Assembly (NCBI GenBank): GCA_963844175.1
Contig: CAWJNE010000021.1
Coordinates: 620,001 to 684,000, forward strand
Length of the DNA: 64,000 bases
Direction of reading: 5' to 3'
Origin: JALZMG01 sp963844175
Lineage (GTDB): Bacteria > Actinomycetota > Acidimicrobiia > Acidimicrobiales > Ilumatobacteraceae
A model generated the notes under the pieces. That model searched no databases. It worked only from the letters and a program-made list of their open reading frames with translations, and was not told the DNA's origin. Numbering within the stretch: position 1 is the first letter of the stretch; each line of letters starts with the position of its first letter. Shown one piece after another: positions 56,368-64,000 of this stretch. The position numbers and the translations under genes are program-made.

Positions 56368-56880
56368 TCAGACCTCGGTGCGGCTGGCCCCGGCCGGCGA
56401 GTCGCGGAACATCTCCTCGGCGTCGAAGCCGATGCGGACGTCGGGGACGATCTCGATGACGACGCGGCCGGGGGTGGCCAGGTGCTTCACGAAGGCCTCC
56501 TGCTGGTCAGGGCTCTCGGGTCGCACCCGCGCCGCGAGGGCCGGGTAGAACCAGCCCTTCGTCTCCTCGTCGTCGTGGATGATCGCATCTCCCTTGTACG
56601 TGATGGCCTGGCTGACACCGACCTTCGTGCCGCGGCTGGAGACGGCGATCGCCACGCGTGGCCGGGCGGCGACCGCAGCGACTCGCTTGCGGCGCGTCGT
56701 GCACGTGATCCAGAAGCGGTCACCGGTGGCCACGAAGTTCATGATCACGCCGACAGGGTCGCCGTCCTTCGTCGTCCACATGAAGCAGCACTCGGTCTGC
56801 GCGTCGAGGAGTGCCCGCTCCCGCTCGCTCGACAGCGAGAACGTGGACACATCCTCGTAGCTGTCGGCGTAGTCCGGCAC
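56368..56880 (-). CDS. PNPOx-fold (flavin/F420-binding) protein
   Basis: A 170-residue split-barrel protein: RERALLDAQTECCFMWTTKDGDPVGVIMNFVATGDRFWITCTTRRKRVAAVAARPRVAIAVSSRGTKVG covers the FMN/F420 phosphate contacts. Relatives include pyridoxamine oxidases and F420-dependent reductases. GTG 56880 has TAGCGT 6 nt upstream. It precedes an LLM F420-type enzyme, so a shared cofactor is plausible. Confidence 0.82.
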   Translation of the reverse strand: MPDYADSYEDVSTFSLSSERERALLDAQTECCFMWTTKDGDPVGVIMNFVATGDRFWITCTTRRKRVAAVAARPRVAIAVSSRGTKVGVSQAITYKGDAIIHDDEETKGWFYPALAARVRPESPDQQEAFVKHLATPGRVVIEIVPDVRIGFDAEEMFRDSPAGASRTEV

Positions 56881-56886
56881 GGCCCG

Positions 56887-56892
56887 ACGCTA
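56887..56892 (-). promoter_or_regulatory. leaderless-type -10 box for the PNPOx-fold gene
   Basis: TAGCGT on the minus strand, 6 nt before GTG 56880. Confidence 0.55.
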
Positions 56893-56974
56893 GTTGACCC
56901 CGTACCAGTGAGCACCGGGGACTGGGACTCGATGGGCGGTCGTCCGAGGGCGCTGACATGCCACAGCGCGCCGG

Positions 56975-57640
56975 CTACGACGGGGCGGGCACGGCGACGC
57001 GGCGGATGCGTCGCTCGCGCACCCGCAGGTGCACGGCGATGCCGCAGCTGGCCAGGGCCGCCCATGCGCACCACAGCGAGGCGAACCCGCTGGTGGTCAG
57101 CAGCGCGAGCACCACGATCACGGGCAGGTTGACCAGCCCGAAGATGACGATGTGGCGGTGGCTCGACATCAGGAGAGATCCGCAGGTGGCGACCACGTAG
57201 GCGATGACGACGAGCCCGCCGTAGTCCAGGCTCGTCGCGTATGCGAGGTGGTACGTCTCGAGCGTGGCGCTCACGGGCCCGCGCAGGAGCACGACGAGCA
57301 GGGTGATCCCGACGGCTGCGCCGAGCACGAGGAACGGCAGCATCAGGCGACGACGCTCCGGTCGTGCCTCGATCTGGCGCACGGCGTACGGGACGTACGG
57401 CGGGAGCACGACGAAGGCGATGAACAGGTAGAGCCACGTCGCCACCTGGCCGACATCGTGGTCCACGTGGCCCTGCAGCCCCCACCACACGAACGTCTCG
57501 ATCAGCTGGTGCGTGCCGAGCAGGATGGGCAGCGCGGCGATCGGGAGCTCGCGCCGCTCACGGACATGGCGGATGGCGTCGACGCCGAGCAACGTGATGA
57601 CCGCACCACCGACCAGATCGGCCTGCGCCGAGAAGCACAC
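56975..57640 (-). CDS. DUF6629-like integral membrane protein
   Basis: A 221-residue protein with about seven membrane helices. The start CFSAQADLVGGAVITLLGVDAIRHVRERRELPIAALPILLGTHQLIETFVWW matches the DUF6629 pattern as I remember it. GTG 57640 is chosen: AAGGA lies 7-11 nt upstream and the family begins MCxS; ATG 57646 would leave only one base after that site. Function unknown; the conserved His/Glu in the second helix could bind a ligand. Confidence 0.65.
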   Translation of the reverse strand: MCFSAQADLVGGAVITLLGVDAIRHVRERRELPIAALPILLGTHQLIETFVWWGLQGHVDHDVGQVATWLYLFIAFVVLPPYVPYAVRQIEARPERRRLMLPFLVLGAAVGITLLVVLLRGPVSATLETYHLAYATSLDYGGLVVIAYVVATCGSLLMSSHRHIVIFGLVNLPVIVVLALLTTSGFASLWCAWAALASCGIAVHLRVRERRIRRVAVPAPS

Positions 57641-57766
57641 ACCCATTCCTTAGCCGCCCGGACGCCGTCGCGCCCTCTTCGATGGGCGGACCCGACCCCG
57701 GTGATGCGACATGAGCGGTCTCCGACCGCTCATCGCTCACGTCGTCCCGCCGGCGTGCGCTGATCG

Positions 57767-58591
57767 TCAGGTCGACACGACGAGCAGCACCAGACCGCCG
57801 AGGATGATCGAAGCGGCCAGGGTGCGCCGCCGCATGTTCTCCTCGTCGAGGAAGCGCCACCCGATGAACGCGGCCAGCAGCACGCTCGATTCACGCAGGG
57901 CCGTGACGTAGCCGACGGGCGCCTCGCGCACGGCCACGAGCACGAGCCCGTACGTCAAGATGCTCATCCCCGCCGTCTGCCCGAAGGTCCGCCACTGCCT
58001 CGACAGCGCGCCGACCATCTCTCCACCTCGCCCACGCATCACGCCGTAGGCGGTCACGAACAGGCCGCCCATGACGAAGACCGAGAACACGTACGTCAGG
58101 TCGTCGACCGACCGGGCGGCGTGGCTGTCGATCAGGGTGTAGGCACCGATCGTGAGGGCGACGAAGAGTGCCACCCCCACCTGTGGACCTGACGAACCGA
58201 CGGCGAGCAGCGCCATGCCGACGGCGACCGTGACGATGGCGGCACCCGACCAGACATTGACGTCGTCCCCGAGCAGTGCGATGCCGCCGATCCCGGCGAG
58301 CAGCGCGCCGCCGCCGCGCGCCAGCGGGTAGGCGAGCGAGAAGTCACCGCGTGTGTAAGCGACGGCCAGGGCGACGAGGTATGGCACGTGCACCGCTCCG
58401 GACAGGACGGCCCACCCCCATCCGGCGGCCGGGAGGGTGCGGGTCACGCCGAGGACGACGGCAGAGATCGCCGCGGCGACGAAGAACTGTCCCCACAGCG
58501 CGATGAACGGGTCAGCACTGCGCTTGGCGATGAAGTTCCACGCCGTGTGGAGCGCGGCGGCGCCGAGCGCGAACAGGGTGGCGGCGAGCAC
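57767..58591 (-). CDS. EamA/DMT-family transporter
   Basis: A 274-residue protein with ten helices in two EamA halves: LFALGAAALHTAWNFIAKRSADPFIALWGQF opens the first, SLAYPLARGGGALLAGIGGIALLGDD ends it, and VALFVALTIGAYTLIDSHAARSVDDLTYVF opens the second. Drug/metabolite transporters export amino acids or metabolites; substrate unknown. GTG 58591, 12 nt after the sulfatase gene stop, so probably co-transcribed. Confidence 0.87.
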   Translation of the reverse strand: MLAATLFALGAAALHTAWNFIAKRSADPFIALWGQFFVAAAISAVVLGVTRTLPAAGWGWAVLSGAVHVPYLVALAVAYTRGDFSLAYPLARGGGALLAGIGGIALLGDDVNVWSGAAIVTVAVGMALLAVGSSGPQVGVALFVALTIGAYTLIDSHAARSVDDLTYVFSVFVMGGLFVTAYGVMRGRGGEMVGALSRQWRTFGQTAGMSILTYGLVLVAVREAPVGYVTALRESSVLLAAFIGWRFLDEENMRRRTLAASIILGGLVLLVVST

Positions 58592-58603
58592 GTCGCGTGG
58601 CGG

Positions 58604-60076
58604 TCAGGCGCCCCAGCCGGCAGGCATGGGAGGCCACCGGCCGCCGCCGTCCGGCCCGAGCACGAGATCGGCCAGGGTGCGATCGGCGTGGCGGGACCGC
58701 CACGTGAGCAGTTCCTGCGTCAGCGGCAGGACGACGTCGGCGGCGGTGACCTCGGTCCGCCACGTCGGGTCGGCGACGAGGTCGAAGCAACGCCAGGTGC
58801 CGTCGCCGAACTGGACGTAGGCGAGCTGATCGCTCCGGTGCACCGCCAGGTGTTGGCGTTCGAGGGTGCGGTCCCACGGCCACTCGTGTGGGGTCGTGGC
58901 GATCAGCATGCCGCGCCAGTCGTACTCCCAGTGGGCGGCGACCCGCCAGCGCGGCGGCGCCTCGGCGCGCAGGAACGGCGTCAGCGGGAACCCGTCGCAC
59001 TGCGCTGGGACGCCGATGCCCATGGCGTCGCAGATCGTCGGCATCACGTCGACGTTCTCGGTGAACGAGTCGATGACGGTGCCGTGCCCGGCGGGCAACC
59101 GCGGGTCGCGGACGATCCCGAGCACGTGGTAGCTCTGCTCCCAGTACCCGAGCTTCTCCTTCAGCCCGTGGTCGCCGAGCATCTCGCCGTGGTCTGAGAT
59201 CACGACGATGACGGTGTCGTCGAACTGACCGGTGCGGGCCAGGACGTCCCACACCCGGCCGAGCTGATCGTCGACCTCGCTGATCATGCCGAAGTACTGC
59301 GCCCGCAGGTGCCGCAGTCCGGCCTCGTCAGTCGGCGCCGCCGACGCTTCCAGGGCCAGCGCGAAGTCGTGCATCGGGTGGCGGTGCTCGGCGGGAGCGA
59401 TCGGGAGTTCGACGTCGTCGGGTGAGTAGGCCCGGGCCCAGTGCCCGGCGGCGGCATACGGTGGGTGCGGGCGCCAGTAGCTGAGGTGGGCGAACCACGG
59501 CTCGTCCTGACGTTCGATCCACGTGACGGCGCGGTCGGTGAGGAACGTCGAGAGGCTGTGTTCGGCCGGTCGCTGGCCTTCGGTGGCCAGCAACGCCTCA
59601 CACCCCGGCGACGTGTCGTGACCCCGCTCGGCCAGCCAGCGCAGCCACGGTGCGTGGTCGTCCCGCAGGTCGAGCTCGACATCGAAGCCCGGCAGCACGC
59701 CCTCCCAGGTGGCCAGCAGCGGGTCGTCCGGTCCGGCTGCCGTGCGCGGGTCGACGGCCTGGTCCGTGTAGCCGAGCAACGTCGAGCGGTAGCCCGCACG
59801 TCGACCGGCGCGGGCGACGTTGTCGAAGCGATCGTCGAGCGGCGTGCCGTTGGCCACCACCCGATGGTTCATCTGGTACATGCCGGTGTAGATGCTCGCC
59901 CGGCCCGGCGCGCAGGGCGCGGCCTGGCTGTAGTGGCGGGCCAGGCGCACGCCCTGCTCGGCGAGGCGGTCGAGGTTCGGTGTCCGCACCAGCGGGTGGC
60001 CGGCCGACGACAGGCAGTCGCCGCGGAACTGGTCGAGCGTGATGAGCAGGACGTTGACGGGCACGGCGGTCACCAC
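58604..60076 (-). CDS. sulfatase / phosphonate monoester hydrolase family enzyme
   Basis: A 490-residue alkaline-phosphatase-superfamily enzyme. VNVLLITLDQFRGDCLSSAGHPLVRTPNLDRLAEQG holds the first metal Asp; QAAPCAPGRASIYTG has C55-x-P-x-R for formylglycine; VVISDHGEMLGDHGLKEKLGYWEQSYHV the second metal site. No signal peptide, so it acts in the cytoplasm; the layout resembles phosphonate monoester hydrolases and choline sulfatases. No formylglycine-generating enzyme gene is nearby. GTG 60076. The 235 nt upstream to 60311 show no clear -10 or other signal. Confidence 0.87.
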   Translation of the reverse strand: MVTAVPVNVLLITLDQFRGDCLSSAGHPLVRTPNLDRLAEQGVRLARHYSQAAPCAPGRASIYTGMYQMNHRVVANGTPLDDRFDNVARAGRRAGYRSTLLGYTDQAVDPRTAAGPDDPLLATWEGVLPGFDVELDLRDDHAPWLRWLAERGHDTSPGCEALLATEGQRPAEHSLSTFLTDRAVTWIERQDEPWFAHLSYWRPHPPYAAAGHWARAYSPDDVELPIAPAEHRHPMHDFALALEASAAPTDEAGLRHLRAQYFGMISEVDDQLGRVWDVLARTGQFDDTVIVVISDHGEMLGDHGLKEKLGYWEQSYHVLGIVRDPRLPAGHGTVIDSFTENVDVMPTICDAMGIGVPAQCDGFPLTPFLRAEAPPRWRVAAHWEYDWRGMLIATTPHEWPWDRTLERQHLAVHRSDQLAYVQFGDGTWRCFDLVADPTWRTEVTAADVVLPLTQELLTWRSRHADRTLADLVLGPDGGGRWPPMPAGWGA

Positions 60077-60311
60077 ACCGATTCGACGTCTACGGACCGG
60101 TGCGGGGACCCCACCGGAGACGCGTCATCGGTGATCGCCGCCACGGCCGACATCGTCCCACACCGCAGCTCGGGCCGGGCCGTTGACGCCCCGCCCGAAC
60201 CGTGGCATGGGTGCTGGCGTCAGGGACGCCGGGTCCTCACGGATGGCGGCGCACCAGAACTCGCCGGCCGATGCGGCCCGCCGGCGGCGAACCGAACGCG
60301 TCCGGCATCGG

Positions 60312-61511
60312 TCAGATGAAGGCGGGCGGTCCCTGGTAGGTGCCCAGCAGGACGCTGGCGAGCTGCTCGCGGGTCGAGGGGTTCGTCACGACGTGGTTGA
60401 GCAGCATCTGGGTGTCGCGCCCGAGCCGTTCGAGTGGGTGCGCCCGATGAAGCGCGTCGGCACCGGTCAACAGTTGCGCCGATCGGACGACATCGGCCCC
60501 CGTGTGGATCGCCGCTGCGGCGGCGAGCCGCAGCCGCGCCCGCTGCTCGTTGGTCGGCCGGTGCCCGGCGACGGCCCGGTCCCACATCCGTTCCAGCAGT
60601 GCGCGCACGCCGGCGGTGGCCAGTTCGACCTGGCCGTGCAGCTCGGCGATCCCTCGCACGAACGGAGACTGCTGGATGACCGGCACGGTGTCGAAGCGGT
60701 GCACCTTGTGCTCGGCGGACGTCGTCGCCTCGGCGATCGCTCGCCGCGCCGCACCGAGGTTGACCGCCGCGGCCGAGAGCGAGATCAGCGAGAGCGTGTG
60801 GGTGGCGAACGTGGCAAACGGGCCGGGCCGGGTGATCGTCAGGGTCGGCCACGTGAACGTCCGGTCCGCCGGGACGGTGAGCTCCTCGCCGAGGTCGATG
60901 TGATGGCTGCCCGTGCCGCGCAAGCCGAGCGTGTCCCAGCTGGGAACGATCGTCGCGTCGGTGGCGGGGACGAGGACCATCCGGGTCTCCGGCTTGCCGG
61001 CCTCGGTGGTGGTGCGGACCATGCCGCCGAGGTAGGTGGCGCCCTGGCACCCGGAGACGTAGGCCCAGCGAGCGTCGCGCACGATGTACGAGTCGCCGTG
61101 CCGTTCGGCCGTCGCGTTGCCGGCGCTGCTCGTGGCGATCGACTGGCGCCGCTGGAAGAACTCGGCGGCCAGCGCCGGTGAGCCGGACGCGGCGATCCAG
61201 CCGCTCTGCACTGCGCCCTGGGCCATGATCCACCCAGCCGCTGCGTCGACCTCGGCGACCGTCACGGCCGTGTCGAACCACTCGACGACGCTTCCTTCGG
61301 TGCCTCCGAGCTCTCGAGGCACGAGCACGTGGAACAGGCCGTCGGCGACCATCCGGTCGTGGGAGCCGACGAGGTCGCCGGCGTGGTCGGCCGCAGCGGC
61401 GCTCGCACCGATCGCCTCGAGGAGTTCCGGATCGAGTGGCCCGCCCGGCTGGGGGAGGGCGCCGGGGGCGGCGTCGTCAGGGTGCGTGGGACGGCTGTCG
61501 AGAACGGTCAT
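60312..61511 (-). CDS. acyl-CoA dehydrogenase-fold monooxygenase (HsaA-like)
   Basis: A 399-residue protein with the acyl-CoA dehydrogenase fold but closer to group D flavin monooxygenases: DGLFHVLVPRELGGTEGSVVEWFDTAVTVAEVDAAAGWIMAQGAVQSGWI, ARWAYVSGCQGATYLGGMVRT, DTLGLRGTGSHHIDLGEELTVP, and the C-terminal IHTGADVVRSAQLLTGADALHRAHPLERLGRDTQMLLNHVV. It would hydroxylate an aromatic or polyketide-like substrate with reduced flavin. ATG 61511 has AGGAG 9 nt upstream. Divergent from the LuxR-type ATPase gene. Confidence 0.82.
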   Translation of the reverse strand: MTVLDSRPTHPDDAAPGALPQPGGPLDPELLEAIGASAAAADHAGDLVGSHDRMVADGLFHVLVPRELGGTEGSVVEWFDTAVTVAEVDAAAGWIMAQGAVQSGWIAASGSPALAAEFFQRRQSIATSSAGNATAERHGDSYIVRDARWAYVSGCQGATYLGGMVRTTTEAGKPETRMVLVPATDATIVPSWDTLGLRGTGSHHIDLGEELTVPADRTFTWPTLTITRPGPFATFATHTLSLISLSAAAVNLGAARRAIAEATTSAEHKVHRFDTVPVIQQSPFVRGIAELHGQVELATAGVRALLERMWDRAVAGHRPTNEQRARLRLAAAAAIHTGADVVRSAQLLTGADALHRAHPLERLGRDTQMLLNHVVTNPSTREQLASVLLGTYQGPPAFI

Positions 61512-61637
61512 GGTCGGTCTCCTGTCGTGGTGGTGGCGCAGCGATCGCTTCGTCCACGCCGCCAGCGTGCGCGGCGAACAGGCTGCGGCGCATCCGTGCT
61601 GACTACTGGTTCGCCTCCGTGCAATCGGCCCGTTTGG

Positions 61638-61643
61638 CAGACT
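61638..61643 (+). promoter_or_regulatory. variant -10 box for the LuxR-type ATPase gene
   Basis: CAGACT, 6 nt before GTG 61650; same variant as at 10892. Confidence 0.35.
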
Positions 61644-61649
61644 CGCTGC

Positions 61650-63971
61650 GTGGTTCTGCAGGAGCCCGTGGGCACGCTGACGGCTCGCGAGGCGGAGGTG
61701 TTCGCCCTCCTCCAGCGGCGGCTGACGAACGCCGAGATCGCCGACCAGCTGTTCGTGTCGGTGCGCACGGTCGAGACCCACGTCTCATCGGTGCTGCGCA
61801 AGTTCGGCGCCAGCGACCGCCGGGCGCTCTCCGTGATCCAGGCGCCCGAGACGGCGCAGGTCGATCAGCGGCGGGCCAACGCCCGCCGGTTGAGCGGTCG
61901 GCTCCCGGCCCTGCGCGCCGAGCTGATCGGCCGGACCGACCTGGTCGAGGCCGTCTCGACGCAGGTCCAGCACGCTCGGCTCACGACGCTGATCGGCCCA
62001 GGCGGCGTGGGCAAGACGAGTGTGGCCCTGGCCGTCGCCCACCAGGACGTCGAGCGCTGGCCGGACGGCACGGCGTTCGTCGACCTCGTGCCGGCGCACA
62101 CCCCGGGCGACGTGCTCAGAGCGTGGGCCGACGCGCTCGGTGTGGAGGGCGATGCCGCCCGATCCACCGCCGAGCTCGGCGCCCACCTGGCCGATCGTTC
62201 GATGCTGATCGTGATGGACAACTGCGAGCACGTGATCGATGCCGCCGCCGGGCTGGCCGACGTCGCACTGGCCGGCGGCGGCACGTGGCGGATCCTGGCC
62301 ACCAGTCGCGAACCGCTCGGCCTCCGCGACGAGAACCTGGTGCCCGTCGAAGCGCTCGGTGCCGCCGCCGCCGAGCTGTTCGTGGAACGGGCCCGCCGGC
62401 TCGAACCGCGGGTCGCCTGGGACGCGTCGAACGCCCAGATCGTCGACCTCTGTGCCCGCCTCGACGGCCTGCCGCTCGCCGTCGAGTTGGCCGCTGGACA
62501 GGTGCGCCGGTGGAGCCTCGAGGAGCTGAGCCGCCAGTTGAGTGATCCCGCCTCCCGCCTGCCCGCCCTTCCCGCTCGCGGCGAACCGCGGCACCAGACG
62601 ATGACGGCGACCATCGACTGGAGCTACGCGCTGCTGGACCAGCCCGAGCAGCGGCTGCTGCGCCACCTCGGCGTGTTCCCGTCCGACGTCCGGCTCGACT
62701 CGCTCCAAGCGTTGCGCCCGTTGCTCGACGGCATCGACCTCACCGCCGTGCTGGCCGCGCTGGTGGACAAGAGCCTCGTCGTGCGCGACCTCGACACGGG
62801 CTCGTACCGGTTGCTCGAGACGATCCGGGCGTTCGCCCTCGAGCGGCTCGCCGAGTGCGGGGAGCGCGAGGAGGCCTTCGAGCACCATCGCAGGTGGACG
62901 GTGGCCACGGCCATCGCGACCAGCCGGGTCGACCGCTGGATCTCCGGCCGTCTCGCCGCCCGCCAGCGTGCCGACGCCGAGCACGTGCGCCAGGCGTTCT
63001 GGTCGAGCCTCGAGACCGGGCAGTTCGACGATGCCGCCGAGCTGGCGATCACCCGCTCGTACTCGTGGCGCAACGCCGTCGGGTGCGCTGAGGGGCACCA
63101 ATGGCTCGATGCGCTCGCCGCGCAGGCGCTCGAGCCCTTGACCGGGGCATGGGTGGCGTTGCTCCGTGCCGACGTCGCCCAGGGCGACGGGGACTTCCTG
63201 GCCATGATCGTCGCCGCCCAGGAGTCGGCCCGGCTGTCCGCCGGTGGAGATCCTGCGGCGTACGCTCTGGCCGAGCAGTTCCTGATGCTGCAGCACCTGC
63301 TCGACCCGGCGCGCGCCGATCAGGCACTGGCCGAGGTGCTCGAGATCTCTCCCGACGAGCGGCTCTCCAACCTGCTCCGAGCGTTCTCGATCGTCGCCCA
63401 CGCCGGCCGGACGACGCTGTCCGATCTCGACCGGCAGGTGACCGAGCTCGAGGCCAGGTGCAGCGCCGACGGCTACGAGCGGTTCATCCTCAACTGGGCC
63501 ATGTGGCTGCACGGGTTGGCCCTGCGCGACCCGTACTGGGCCCAGCGCGGCATCGGCCAGCAGTACGAGTACCTCCACGACGCCGGTCTCGCCGAGACCT
63601 GGCTGACCTCGTACTCGCGCGCCGTCACCGAGATGATCGACGGCGTCTCCGGCCGCCTGCAGCTGGCCCACGCACTCGACATCGCCGATGGCGAGGGCTA
63701 TCGCATCGAAGGCGACTGCATGCTCGCCCTGGCGTACTCGGAGGCGTGTCGCGGGCAACCGACCATCGCCGCCGAGCTGCTCGGGCTGGCCCGCACGTGT
63801 CGGTTCAACGCCACCGCCCACCACGTCCTCCACGGCGTGGTGGTCGACCCGATCCTGCGCAACGAGCTCGACGCGGGCGACTACGCCGCCGCGCTCGCCC
63901 GCGGCAAGGAGCACTCGGTCGAAGCGATCCTGGACGAGTACGGGATCCGCGCTCCCGCCAGCGCGCGCTGA
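61650..63971 (+). CDS. large regulator with N-terminal LuxR HTH and NB-ARC-like ATPase
   Basis: 773 residues. Residues 9-60 (GTLTAREAEVFALLQRRLTNAEIADQLFVSVRTVETHVSSVLRKFGASDRRAL) are a LuxR/GerE DNA-binding domain. A STAND/AP-type ATPase follows: ELIGRTDLVEAVSTQV, TTLIGPGGVGKTSVALAVAH (Walker A), SMLIVMDNCEHVIDAAAG (Walker B), ILATSREPLGLRDE, then helical repeats (LRADVAQGDGDFLAMIVAAQESARL). Usual LAL regulators carry LuxR at the C-terminus; here it is at the N-terminus. Divergence from the HsaA-like gene suggests it controls that gene. GTG 61650. Confidence 0.82.
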   Translation: MVLQEPVGTLTAREAEVFALLQRRLTNAEIADQLFVSVRTVETHVSSVLRKFGASDRRALSVIQAPETAQVDQRRANARRLSGRLPALRAELIGRTDLVEAVSTQVQHARLTTLIGPGGVGKTSVALAVAHQDVERWPDGTAFVDLVPAHTPGDVLRAWADALGVEGDAARSTAELGAHLADRSMLIVMDNCEHVIDAAAGLADVALAGGGTWRILATSREPLGLRDENLVPVEALGAAAAELFVERARRLEPRVAWDASNAQIVDLCARLDGLPLAVELAAGQVRRWSLEELSRQLSDPASRLPALPARGEPRHQTMTATIDWSYALLDQPEQRLLRHLGVFPSDVRLDSLQALRPLLDGIDLTAVLAALVDKSLVVRDLDTGSYRLLETIRAFALERLAECGEREEAFEHHRRWTVATAIATSRVDRWISGRLAARQRADAEHVRQAFWSSLETGQFDDAAELAITRSYSWRNAVGCAEGHQWLDALAAQALEPLTGAWVALLRADVAQGDGDFLAMIVAAQESARLSAGGDPAAYALAEQFLMLQHLLDPARADQALAEVLEISPDERLSNLLRAFSIVAHAGRTTLSDLDRQVTELEARCSADGYERFILNWAMWLHGLALRDPYWAQRGIGQQYEYLHDAGLAETWLTSYSRAVTEMIDGVSGRLQLAHALDIADGEGYRIEGDCMLALAYSEACRGQPTIAAELLGLARTCRFNATAHHVLHGVVVDPILRNELDAGDYAAALARGKEHSVEAILDEYGIRAPASAR

Positions 63972-64000
63972 GCGATCTCGGCGCGCCGAACGGGCGGGCC

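Overview
The window is very GC-rich, densely packed chromosomal DNA from an actinobacterium. Four things point to Actinomycetota: mycothiol genes (mshA), the SigR/RsrA thiol-stress pair, a rex-hemACD-hemB-hemL haem cluster, and GlnR beside two glutamine synthetases. Many F420/flavin oxidoreductases and acyl-CoA enzymes, and repeats typical of environmental genomes, suggest Acidimicrobiia, but the class is an inference. I see no tRNA, rRNA, CRISPR array, prophage or insertion sequence.

Layout. 0-4 kb: tail of a thioredoxin-like protein, ccdA, a NUDIX hydrolase, then an Fe-S biogenesis group (mrp, a SufR-like regulator, an IscA/ErpA carrier). 4-11.6 kb: orphan DNA methyltransferase, membrane protein, RidA, 3-methyladenine glycosylase, PLP decarboxylase, 8-oxoguanine-deaminase-like amidohydrolase, SGNH lipoprotein. 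11.6-14.7 kb: nitrogen module glnII, glnA, glnR. 14.9-21.1 kb: enoyl-CoA hydratase, NAD synthetase, ethylmalonyl-CoA mutase, Aat, 3-hydroxyacyl-CoA dehydrogenase. 21-27.8 kb: peptidase S51-like, cyclophilin, moaD-rsiG-xre, mshA-ybjN, proC, SAM hydroxide adenosyltransferase. 28-30.8 kb: cell envelope genes, including an L,D-transpeptidase and a sigma factor fused to its own membrane anti-sigma domain. 30.8-39 kb: acyl-CoA ligase and the Rex/haem cluster. 39-46 kb (mostly minus strand): hydrolase, acyltransferase-like and epimerase pair, pseudo-phosphatase, tilS, rsrA-sigR, marR, dodecin and an acyltransferase-dodecin fusion. 46-64 kb: accessory catabolism (deacylase, LLM oxidoreductases, SnoaL proteins, nitroreductase, SDR, phosphotransferase, sulfatase, acyl-CoA dehydrogenase homologue), a DEAD-box/cold-shock helicase and a large LuxR-type ATPase regulator.

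Recurring signals. At least 26 starts have a TANNNT hexamer 6-9 nt upstream, which indicates widespread leaderless transcription; genes inside operons instead overlap (ATGA/GTGA) or carry a Shine-Dalgarno. A dispersed repeat of about 95-135 bp occurs five times plus one shortened copy; five of the six begin at the stop codon of a gene. Five genes carry single-base frameshifts, mostly one missing G or C, which looks more like long-read sequencing error than five independent gene deaths.

Most novel candidates: the acyltransferase-dodecin fusion next to a free dodecin (45.1-46.2 kb), the one-chain sigma/anti-sigma protein (29.2-30.8 kb), the RsiG homologue with two c-di-GMP motifs (23.0 kb), and the stop-codon-linked repeat family.
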